Shown in pieces: positions 24,612-34,258 of a DNA stretch of 64,000 nucleotides. This stretch comes from Acanthaster planci (lineage: Eukaryota > Echinodermata > Asteroidea > Valvatida > Acanthasteridae), in the NCBI RefSeq assembly GCF_001949145.1, contig NW_019091417.1:340463-404462 (forward strand), read 5' to 3'. Numbering within the stretch: the first letter of the stretch is position 1; every line of letters begins with the position of its first letter. Position numbers and translations under genes: made by a program. The notes under the pieces were generated by a model, which saw only the letters and a program-made list of their open reading frames with translations, made no database searches and was not told the DNA's origin.

Positions 24612-25464
24612 CAAGGTGTCTATATGAAAAGTATACCGAGATAAAATTACTGTAATAGCAAAACTACTTTATATATGGGAAAGAGAAATATATCTCTAGA
24701 AAGGGCAGAATACCCTCTTTGCAATGGTATACAGCTTGTGATGTTATTGACACAGATGAGTGAACAAACTAGACCGGTGTTAAGGGTACTGAAATCGGCA
24801 CAGTGACAAGTTTGAATATGTGATTAACAAGGCTAGACCATGCAAGTGTGCAGAATACCAAATGCCTTTGCATTAAGAACGCATTCTTGAAAACAAGGAA
24901 TGTACCTAAATCAATCTTATCTGCTTTGTTTTCGCTACTTACCTCATCAGTTTAATGTGCTAAGTCCTCCACATGGCCACCATTCCTCTCAATGCACATC
25001 TGACATCTTCGTAACATGTCCCTTACTGCTCGTCTGATCATTTCAAGGTCTTGACGGAGATTATTGACTTCTTTCACTATTCTTGCATGTCAACTCCTGA
25101 ACATTAGCTGAGGGTGTAGTGAAAATTTGGTTCTGCAGGTAACGCCATAAAAAGAAATCACCTTCACCCCACATGCTGACTTTTGTAATCAATATGCACC
25201 TTCTCACAGTTCTTAAGGCAAACGCATTTGGTATTCTGCACACTAGCATGGTCTAGCCTTGTTAATCACATATGCAAACTTGTCACAGTGCCAATTTCAG
25301 TTCTAGTTTGTTCACTCATCTGTGTCAATAACATCACAAGCTGTATATCATTGCAAAGAGGGCATTCTGTCCTTTCAAGAGATATATTTCTCTTTCCCAT
25401 ATACAAAGTAGTTCTGTTATTACAGTAATTTTTATCTCGGTATACTTTTTATATGAACACCCTG
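24612..25464. mobile_element. Internally deleted Tc1/mariner (IS630)-type element with long inverted repeats
   Basis: The ends are CAAGGTGTCTATATGAAAAG at the left and, on the other strand, CAGGGTGTTCATATAAAAAG at the right, flanked on both sides by TA (24610-24611 and 25465-25466), the Tc1/mariner target. The ends are part of long inverted arms, 24612-24880 and 25209-25464, roughly 90% identical by eye; the left arm has about 13 extra bases near 24773. Between the arms is a decayed C-terminal piece of transposase on the minus strand. The long arms with only a transposase tail between them look like a partial inverted duplication of one end. Confidence 0.85.
24952..25165 (-). pseudogene. Transposase C-terminal remnant (Tc1/mariner/IS630 superfamily)
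   Basis: Two frames carry recognisable pieces. From about 25165 the frame reads GEGDFFLWRYLQNQIFTTPS, resembling the DFFLWGYLK.. segment of the DDE domain. After a frameshift near 25075 the other frame reads EVNNLRQDLEMIRRAVRDML, then CIERNGGHVED and a stop. The closing CIERNGGHVE block is characteristic of this transposase group. The N-terminal DNA-binding part and the first catalytic Asp residues are missing, so it cannot encode an active enzyme. Confidence 0.8.
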
Positions 25465-25466
25465 TA

Positions 25467-26144
25467 GATCTGGTCATGTTATTTTGGCGTCCATGATGAA
25501 TGCAGGCAGGGTTGATGTTGTATCTGTGCATGCAGCGCTTGCTGGTTTCTATTAAGGCATCAAGGTCGACTAACACAAGGCCCATCGTAAGATATGAAGA
25601 ATCTAATCAAGGCATGGCCAGTAGACGTGCTTGCAATAATCTAGTCTCACACCAAACGCTGGAGATGTTCACGGCACATCACTCACTCACAAACAGTTTA
25701 ATAATACATTTTGTGGTGGTGACTGGTGAACGTGATGTAACAGTCATCCCGATTTTCCTGTGGAAGTCTACAGGGATGCGGGTCCTACAGCAATAACCCA
25801 CCTTTAGAATTGGATCAAGTTTTTATTCTGGGCCTGTCTTCCTGTCAAATAGATATCACAGGATATTTTGACACCCTTGAAGGGGGAAAACTCACATTTT
25901 CCTGGTAATACATTCTTCGTTTTTAGCACGAAAAACATTGAAAATAAAGTTGCCAAAGACACTTGTTGCTCTTGATTGGAGAGAAAAAGTGCCGAAACCT
26001 AATTTCACGTGAGAATCAAGATCATACTTAATGTTGCTCCGAACCAACATTTTGAAAATAAGGCGTCACAAATACATCAGAACAACTAACCTAACTGCAA
26101 ACAAAACTAGTTCCAATTTCCTGATTTTTATTATCTATCTGCAG
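25467..26144. other. Upstream interval of the receptor gene
   Basis: AT-rich, no recognised gene. A TATCTATCTGCAG acceptor-like sequence ends it at 26144. No convincing TATA element or CpG-rich promoter is visible. Confidence 0.4.
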
Positions 26145-26280
26145 GAATGTAAGAAGCTGAGGACATTGCTGACTCACTAGACACCTGGGCAACCTCCTGG
26201 GTGGAGTCATACACGAAGCCTTCAAGAGGAACCAGTTGGGAGCCAGACGTTATTTCGAAATCTGACATCGACAATTTAAC
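26145..26280 (+). other. Probable 5' UTR part of the receptor exon
   Basis: A pyrimidine-rich tract ending in CTGCAG precedes 26145, so the receptor exon may be spliced to an upstream non-coding exon. The stretch holds an in-frame TGA at 26263-26265, which rules out an N-terminal extension in this exon and supports ATG 26281 as the start. Confidence 0.4.
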
Positions 26281-27642
26281 ATGGAGCTTACGGTAACGGT
26301 GGAAACTATGGATGCACCGATGAATTGTACCGGAGTTAACTGCACTGATGAGCCGGACGAGGGATTGTCCAACCTGGAAATAATCAAGATAATCTGCATG
26401 GCCATACTGTCCGCAATAGCTAGTCTAATAACCATATGTGGCAATGCATTGGTGATTGTCGCGTTCTGTCGTGAGAGAAGACTTCGCTGCCTCAGCAACT
26501 ACTTCATTATCAGCATGGCGTCAGCTGATGTCATTATTGGCGCGTTCTCCATGCCTTTGTACACAATGTATCTCCTGATTGACCACTGGCCATTGGGACC
26601 AGTGATATGCGACATATGGCTGTTCGTAGACTATCTTTGTTGTGGTGCTTCTGTACTCGGTATCCTTCTAATAAGTGTTGATCGTTATCGGTGTCTGTCT
26701 CATCCAATGACCTATCGAAGTGACATGACCCGTGCGCGTGTCTTGTTCTTAATTATAGCCAGTTGGATCACCACTATTTTGCTTTTTGGGGTGCCAATTG
26801 TTGGCTGGCAGTTCTTTGAAGGAAAACGTACCGTACCAGCCAATCAGTGTGAGGTGCAGTTTACCAACGACGCTTTCTTCACTGCTGGTTCCATCATAAT
26901 GATCTACTGGTTACCACTTGTCGTGATTCTTATCTTGTACATACGCATATACCTCTTAACGAGACATCTAGTGAAGCGCGAGGCCAGAATTATTGGCAGG
27001 TTGAGCGTCAGGCACCATGTTGAACCAGCAGAAACCTCACACAATAACAATCACCATGACAGAAAGTTTTCTTCCGGGGTTATGCTGGACTCAGAAGATG
27101 AACAAACAGTTTCATTTCCGACTAGGGACCTGCCATTACCACCTCATCCCGAAGAAGACAATGACGTATGCGGACGTGCCTCGTGCTCCACACACTACAA
27201 CAACGGTTGTCGCGTCGACGGCGAGCGGAGGGTCACCCTACCATCAGAAACAGACGAGTTCTCAGAGAGCGACCGGACCACACAAGCTTCGCATCGAACC
27301 TCAACAAAAGCCAGTCCAAACAGTAAGGATCACACCATAGGTAAGACACTGTCAGCCGCTCTGAACAGTTTGAAAGAAGCTAAGGCTGTAAGGACGCTGA
27401 GCGCTATCCTAGGAATCTTCATTGTCTGTTGGACTCCGTATAGTGTTCTAGTCATTGTCAAAGGCTTCTGTCCTGACTGCGTCAACACCTACCTGTATGA
27501 ACTTAGCTACTTTCTCTGCTACATCAACAGCACATGCAATCCAATGTGCTATGCGTTTGCCAACAGGGATTTCAAGATTGCATTCAAGAAAATCTTACTC
27601 TGCGACGGACAAAAGTATGGCTGGAAGGCAAATCATTATTGA
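26281..27642 (+). CDS. Muscarinic-like aminergic G-protein-coupled receptor (class A), complete single coding exon
   Basis: 453 residues with seven membrane segments. Two N-glycosylation sites (N15, N20) precede TM1 with GN at 54-55. D83 is 2.50. C110 and C190 are the usual disulphide pair. D117-Y118 are 3.32/3.33, the amine anchor. DRY is at 134-136, W162 is 4.50, GKRTVP (181-186) is the muscarinic second loop and P212 is 5.50. A 140-residue third inner loop follows, rich in acid, Ser and Thr. WTPY is at 384-387, an outer pair C397/C400 follows, then NPMCY at 420-424 and helix 8 with C441 for palmitoylation. This order and the GKRTVP, TPY and LCYINST blocks fit muscarinic acetylcholine receptors best, with histamine H3-like receptors next. 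Several pocket residues differ (C121, G122, F169, S204, I208, S388), so the ligand is uncertain. The start is fixed by an upstream in-frame stop. Confidence 0.9.
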   Translation: MELTVTVETMDAPMNCTGVNCTDEPDEGLSNLEIIKIICMAILSAIASLITICGNALVIVAFCRERRLRCLSNYFIISMASADVIIGAFSMPLYTMYLLIDHWPLGPVICDIWLFVDYLCCGASVLGILLISVDRYRCLSHPMTYRSDMTRARVLFLIIASWITTILLFGVPIVGWQFFEGKRTVPANQCEVQFTNDAFFTAGSIIMIYWLPLVVILILYIRIYLLTRHLVKREARIIGRLSVRHHVEPAETSHNNNHHDRKFSSGVMLDSEDEQTVSFPTRDLPLPPHPEEDNDVCGRASCSTHYNNGCRVDGERRVTLPSETDEFSESDRTTQASHRTSTKASPNSKDHTIGKTLSAALNSLKEAKAVRTLSAILGIFIVCWTPYSVLVIVKGFCPDCVNTYLYELSYFLCYINSTCNPMCYAFANRDFKIAFKKILLCDGQKYGWKANHY

Positions 27643-28485
27643 GGAAGATTTAATCAATAGACCCATCCATTAGGCCCCGCCCAATTGTTTTCTGACCAGT
27701 CACATTCGTGATTTATAAAATATGTTCGACATGCATGCACGTATGTATGATACGCGCGGCTGAAACATGTAGAGTGGCGTTCGAGAAGAGCACATGTTAA
27801 AATGCCATCCTCGCTTCCATGGGCTGCGTGCGCGTTAGTTAGATCGCGCAAGGCATGGTGGAAACCAACATGGCGCGGCAAGATCGTTCTTATGGGAACG
27901 AGGTTGGCTAAACGTCCACGTGCGCAGTTGGCGGGGCTTACTGGATATTGTCTGTTAGAATGGGTGCATGGCAATGGTTACTTCCACTTAAATGTTTGCT
28001 AACTGCAAAAATATTCTTCGCAATATAGTCACGTCTACACTTGTGAAAAATGTCTGTGTTTTGCAGCAAATGGTTCTGATGTAAATTCATGTTGAGAATG
28101 TTGAAGGTGCGAACTGTCTCTTTCACTGTGTCCTGACATAACCTAGATAGGAAAACAATTAAGCATTGAAATGAGTTTCATTACTTGCTATCACAACCAA
28201 CAATTAAAGTGTCTTTTTACAAAACCATGACTATGAAAAACTTAGGAAATTATTCTTTAACATTCAGTCGATCAAAGCAAGTTTAAATCTTAAAGTATAT
28301 ATAGGTTGCCTTTGAAAAAAAGCATGCATTCTGCACGTAATGGCATTACTAATGAAAATGTTTTACACGGAAAAATCAATGGAGCTAGCAAAACAGACGG
28401 TCAATCAATAGGGCTGGCCAGTTATTAATGAAAGATACTAGGTAATTGTTTTAGTAATGAACGGTGCTTGCAGTATAAAACTTAC

Positions 28486-28645
28486 CTCTTAGTATCTACA
28501 TTTCGGTTTGAAAACCTCCCAATGTTTTGAATAGTCACACGAGGTCGATATTCGAGCGCATAAAAAACATTCTGCCCACAGTTAAGGAGTGGTATTATGT
28601 ACTTCCACGCATTCCTTAATACGGATGCATACAGCTTGTTGGGGG
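28486..28645 (-). CDS. Weak candidate exon on the minus strand
   Basis: Read on the minus strand, about 53 codons are open without a Met (including LRNAWKYIIPLLNCGQNVFY and RVTIQNIGRFSNRN) and run into a perfect donor, AAGAG|GTAAGT. The proposed acceptor, after AAATAAG, has a poor pyrimidine tract. No partner exon and no family were recognised. Confidence 0.2.
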
Positions 28646-31370
28646 CTTATTTTCTTTGATTTATACATGTATTAAGAAATTGATTCGTACCATAAACCGC
28701 CTCGAAAACAATAGGCCTATGGCTACTGCATAGAGGTGTATGCAAGCGAACAACCTGCAATAATTAATCAAATGTGCATCCAGAATATAAAACCCAGTGG
28801 AACAAAAAGTGCACGATCTGTCAGTTAACTTTGTCCAGGCAGAATTTTAAGGGATCACTGATTCAAATCGAAGTAGGATACGGGGGTGAAGTATAGGAAA
28901 TAAAATATTCACCGCATTGCAGAAACAAACTCCACCAAAGGCAATGGGTGTGGACCTGCGCTTTTTCATCAAAAAATCAATTGTATGAACACAAATTTTA
29001 ATGTGGTCAGGGATTTTAATCCTTCAACACAACTAAACAAAAATTATCACGATACTACTGAGATTTCACTCACACAATCAACACATATAAAGCGTTGGCA
29101 TAGCTTGACCTCATTCAAGTCGTCATCCTGTTACGCCCACTTGAGCTGTCCTAGGCGCACGTGCGGTCTAAGTAGATTCGTTACCTAGTTCCTCACGAAC
29201 CAACCTCAACATCCATTTATGAAAGAGGATCCCTACAAGGTATCCGACTTTTAAGTATGCCCCCTATCGTGAATTAGACTTTTTAAGTTGATGACAGGGA
29301 GGTAATATTGTACTGGGATCAGTAATGGAGGAGATAAGATTGGTTCCTGGGCCAGCCTATACTCCTGCAACTGCCATGTTGGACTAGGGAGTAATTGAAG
29401 GGTGTTAACGGAGGAAGGCACTGACTGATTTGCTGCGAATTTTTCCCTGCTTTATAAGCCGCTGATGGAGCCAGACACTCTTTATTGGACACGGCGAGGT
29501 TGACTACCTTAAGGATTTGGGATGCAAATTTGGTCACGTTTATTAAAACAGCTGGAATCAAGTCTTTCATACCGTCAGCTAGACCATCAACATTGACACG
29601 GATGCCTGGATTCTACTTTCATTTTCAGTTAATCAGTCTTATTTTTGTTCTTGCTATATATTAAATTATTCACTGGGCTGAATTATTCAAGGAGTTGTGC
29701 TTTTATTTTTGTTACAAACGAAAATACTTTACGGACGTTGCCTCATTATAAGACAGTCGACGGCCATTAAGAAAAGAGTCGTCATTAGCTTTAACTTGAA
29801 AATGATTAATGAATTACCAGTTAGGTCACAATTAAGGCCAATGGCATAGCTCATTTACTGGAAAATGAACAGACTGAAAATTTTTAACAGGAAATGACTC
29901 TCGTTGTGCAACAGCTCAACAGCTCATTTCTGAAAATCTTTACATGTAATATGGGACTTGTGCAGCATACCACCACGTATATGCATTATTCTTATTATTC
30001 TGCGATTTGTTTTATTAGCACACGAACAAAGTGAGAAGAAGTGTGAATGTCTGTCGATAAACAAGATGAATCGAGGGGTGTTTATGATCCGCATAACACG
30101 ACCTGTTAGCAGTTGCAACTAGGTACAATGGGTCGGTTCTTTGTTTTGGCAGTTGTGTTGTTTAGTCTTTGCTTCAAGCCTGTTCAGTTGGACGCCCCAC
30201 TGACATGTCACCGAGTATCCTCTCCCGACAAGGGAAATTAAACACGCTAAAATGTAGCATTAACAAACGGGGACTATCCGGGACAAGCACTGATTGAAAC
30301 TCGTTACATCGTAAATTGAAGTGATTCGTTCTCAAGACACAGGCCTTGTCATCGTTGTTGGAGGTAGCAGTCAGGTAGAAACTCAAGCAATCAGCCAAGA
30401 AATTATCACATCCGTACACGGGTGCGAAATGGAAATTATGATGCCTGTCGGAAGATCGGCCTGAAAATCAAGAGAGAGCCGACTTCTTATCGACTCGTTG
30501 ATTCAAGCGTTGGAAAATCGATCGTAGTTGGCCTATGCTTATATTAAAAAAACCCTCCTAAACCCTGAAATAACCACTTGGATGCTACAAATCACGATTA
30601 GATTTCCTAAAAAAGAAACGGATTTCACCTTATTTAAGGAAATAATTTTAACTGAATAAAAATGCTCCAAAATTGTTTTGAAAAAGATTATGTGTATTAA
30701 CCTATGTACTATATATACATTTACACTTGCTTAGCAACTTTGGGAATGTTTGCATATTATATCTAAGCAGGTCAAGACATGAAATAAACGTTTTGTTTGA
30801 TAATAAGTTGAAGATTTAAATATTCTTTGTCTTTGGCAAAGTGTAGGTACTATGTTGGCTGATGTTGGGAGTTAACTCGGTTGGATACGTTCAGATCGAA
30901 ATGTCTTTCCTGACAGTTAATGTCTTGTTTTGTCATTTGAACAACACATTCCTGCTAATAACGTAGAACTGAATTACTAAATTACGTAAGGGGATGGATA
31001 TTATGTATGGTGATGCGCTTCCAAATGCATATTTTATTATTTCACGATAAACAACAGCTAATGTTAGCAAATGAAAAATCAAAGATGAAATCTGTTGATT
31101 TAACTTAATGGTCATGAATGTAGAATTTGATTCACGGGTACTTTTGGAAACTTAAATTTTAGGTGGATTGACATGTACAATAAAACACGAGTAGGCTAGG
31201 AAAATCACTTGAGTAACATTCGTGGGAAATATTTTTTTCCAAAACCTAGGATAGAAAATTCAGCATTGTTGGAGAAAAATCAATAGCTTTTTACCGCGCT
31301 CGAATATAGTGTGTCCTAGATGTAGTTGATTATTACTACGGTAGTTACATAGTATTCTTACAAATGGTGT

Positions 31371-31436
31371 CATTAGGGAGACATTTTGTGGCAAATTTTT
31401 CGACCTTCGGGAGACATCGGTCATTAGGGAGACATT
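31371..31436. repeat. Short direct repeat CATTAGGGAGACATT
   Basis: The 15-mer CATTAGGGAGACATT occurs at 31371-31385 and 31422-31436, with a degenerate GGGAGACAT between them. Too short to classify. Confidence 0.5.
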
Positions 31437-33460
31437 GCAATGTCTCTTTAATGCCCCATCTACCAGAAGGAGGCCGAATTTTACCGTCCAGATTTTGAGA
31501 GATGATCGATTAGGGTCTAAATTGAAAACACACAAAGTTTGGTTCAGATCAGATTAGGGAATATTTAATTATGGGCCAACAAAGTTTGTGCACGTTCTTA
31601 TGGGTAAGTCTCCCAAGTGACCCATTTTCGGTAATTAGTATTATATTTATAATTATCTGGAAAACAAAATTACCTGTTGTAATAACGATAAATACAAGCA
31701 TGTTGTTTTAAACTGAAAAGTTTCAAAAAGACAGTTTCTCTACACAAACAGGTTATCTGATTTATACAAGCACTGAATATCAGTGACAAAAAATGGCAAC
31801 ATAGTCAATAAATAAGAGCATTATTTATCAAAATGAATGACTATACTAACAATCAACGTACAATCATTTGTAATTGGCAAATATTCAAAGAATATTTTTC
31901 TGGGTGTAATATGTTATATTTGTATGATTCAATATCAACCGAACTAAGGTTTACTAACAGTCTGCATTCAGGACTGGTATCATAACGAGTAGAGGATATA
32001 ATTGCAGAAGTAAATCATATACGGGAAAGTAAATTTTGGTTAAACCTTGAAAGAAATGACAGGCACATCGGAAGAACGATGGTCTAGTTATCTCGTACAC
32101 AATGGGTCCGAGATTGTTACCTTTAAATATCGTCAAGACAGACAAAATTACAAAAAAAGTTTCTTAACAGCATTCAATTTGTTGTAATACATGATAATAC
32201 GATAATTTTGTCTACCTCTGCGATGTATCAGATAGAATGAATTGGACTTGATTGGCGATCATAAATGAGGGGATGGCTCTCAGGAAAATGAATATACCCA
32301 CCGACCTGAAAAATATTTGACAGATAAAGTGAAACGTGCAACAAGGTAAAGCGCTGTAAACAAAGCCCCTATCCTGTGGCGTTTTCATCAGTTCTCAGTA
32401 ATTTTTCCATGTTTATGTTTTCTTCACGATGTTTCCTTATTAATGTTTCCTCAATTTAACACGAATCATGAATCGTTCAGTTTAAATCCTATGCTACCGA
32501 TACGACTGTTGATTAATATTGGAGGGTAACTTCCCATGAAGAAAATTGGTCAGATATTCGAATAATTTTAGTACATGTGAAAACAAATTTGACGTGTTTA
32601 GAGTTAATAAAATTGAGACCTATTTTAATTAACAATAAAAGTGACTGGTCGAAAGGCGCAGTATTTGTAGCGTGTAGGTTTTAATAACTCAACAACTGGA
32701 TATGAAGTCGCTGTTCTCATTAAATATTCATAACTACATCGCAGCAATTCAATAGCATAATAATTCACAGAACTTACTGCTCCCATCAACCCTTACGTAT
32801 TACAAGCTCTTATACTGCCGAAAACGCGTAAAGGCTTGCCGTGTACAAGTTTATTATTTTTATTATTCAGTACACCGTACACTGTGTACAGACCGACTTT
32901 GTTTAACTTGAACCATTACAAAGTCAGCCCTTTAATACAAATTTTGTGTAACAATGAGTGATTGTAGGTGATATCTGGATCTCTAGGAAGGTTTTCTGAA
33001 AATTCGCCACAGCATGCAAAAATGGGTATTGTGCACATTTGTAACCATTCCTTTTCATAACAATCTGGAGAATTGTCGCTGTTACTTGTGTAGGTTTTAT
33101 ATTTTGTTATCGTGTGTATGTCGTTGTTGCTATTAATGCCGATGTTGTGCTGTTTTGTAAACGACATCTTAATATGAATTACGATGGTCCTTGTTATATT
33201 TCACTTATTGAATACACATGGCATTGGACAATATTGATTCTGTCAGTCGTTAACTAGATTTCCTTTAATGGACAATATTAGAGGAGATATGTGTAAAAAG
33301 TGTATAAGCAAAACTCCACTATAAACCCCATCCATGAGCAAAACTGTGTCTTCAAGATTCCCGCCCTACATTTGTAATAAAAACCGACACAGTACACTGT
33401 GATCAACATTTACTCAAAGCCATCGTGTAATTACGGATAAATATGAGATAGGTTTGGTTG

Positions 33461-33781
33461 CTACATATTTTCATTTTTGTGGAAGGGTGCAGATATGTTT
33501 GCAGTCGTGAGCCGGAGACAAATTGGCGAGGGAGTTTGCACGACAAGTTGATCGATGGTTTCACCATCAGCCGCTACGACATACCAGCCGGCGTCAGAGC
33601 ACACATATAATGTTGATCTGTTGCCTGGGGCCGGGCAGAACGGCTGGAGAGGAGTTCTAGTGTGATAGATCGTGCACCCATCCTTCTTTTCATCTTGGAT
33701 AATTTTCAAGACCCCAAATGTTCCCGTTTCTGAAGCAACAGACTTTCTGCTTGTTTGGTAATACAGCCGTGCAATGGTCAT
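33461..33781 (-). CDS. Unidentified small protein, candidate exon 2 (C-terminal)
   Basis: A 106-residue open frame on the minus strand, noticeably richer in GC than its surroundings. It reads MTIARLYYQTSRKSVASETG at the start and contains KDGCTIYHTRTPLQPFCPAP, then TLYVCSDAGWYVVAADGETI, and ends in TAG. The frame follows GGTATTAGGCAG, a usable acceptor, in phase 0. Four Cys, an NRS site and alternating hydrophobic residues suggest a beta-rich extracellular domain, but I do not recognise the family. It could also be an unspliced small gene starting at the Met at 33794-33796. Confidence 0.42.
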   Translation of the reverse strand: MTIARLYYQTSRKSVASETGTFGVLKIIQDEKKDGCTIYHTRTPLQPFCPAPGNRSTLYVCSDAGWYVVAADGETIDQLVVQTPSPICLRLTTANISAPFHKNENM

Positions 33782-34174
33782 CTGCCTAATACCCAAGTTG
33801 GGTTACATCAAGTTCACTGTCAAATTTTCAGCATAATGGCAATGTTAAAAAATTTCAGTTGTAATTATGTTTTCTATTCATAAATCTGTCCGGAATATAC
33901 AGCATAGATGACACATTTTCTAATAGTGTGTCAGTGTGTAGGGATTTGGTATGGTACCCCGATGACTGGGCCAAAAGAAGTGAAGCGAGAAGGGCTTTTG
34001 GCTGACACTTTGGTTCTTTTCACCAGCTATGGTATCATTTGACAGTTGTTTGTGAAGTAACTACGAAGATAAAGAAAAAGTAACTACTTTTCTGAAGTGG
34101 ACGAAAAGCGGGTGGTGACAAAGACGAACGCCTTCTTCTGCAAGAGGACAAGTGCGCAATGCTTGTCGACTTAC

Positions 34175-34258
34175 CATTTTAGCCTTAAAGAAATTGCAGC
34201 TAACTAGTTGGCTAACAAATCCTACCATACAGGAGCACACTCGACTAACTAAATCCAT
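34175..34258 (-). CDS. Unidentified small protein, candidate exon 1 (signal-like N-terminus)
   Basis: ATG at 34258 opens 28 codons, MDLVSRVCSCMVGFVSQLVS followed by CNFFKAKM, ending exactly at a consensus donor, ATG|GTAAGT, in phase 0. That phase matches the exon at 33461-33781 across an intron of about 390 bases, giving a 134-residue protein. The start is moderately hydrophobic, as for a weak signal peptide or membrane anchor. An alternative acceptor, CCTCTTGCAG, lies only 37 bases on, too close for a normal intron. The pairing is inferred. Confidence 0.35.

Larger units (their letters stand above)
27643..33460. other. Intergenic interval, 5.8 kb
   Basis: AT-rich beyond a GC-richer patch at 27760-27960 just after the receptor. 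The receptor 3' UTR must begin here, but no clear poly(A) signal stands out. It contains the weak minus-strand exon candidate at 28486-28645 and a short direct repeat at 31371-31436. Confidence 0.45.

Noticed and set aside
19403-26280. Joining the 19403-19446 exon in frame to the receptor to extend its N-terminus
   Set aside because: Splicing to the acceptor at 26144 gives a stop after five codons, and an in-frame TGA at 26263-26265 precedes the receptor ATG.
27017-27340. 107-codon open frame inside the receptor
   Set aside because: An out-of-frame shadow of the third inner loop of the GPCR.
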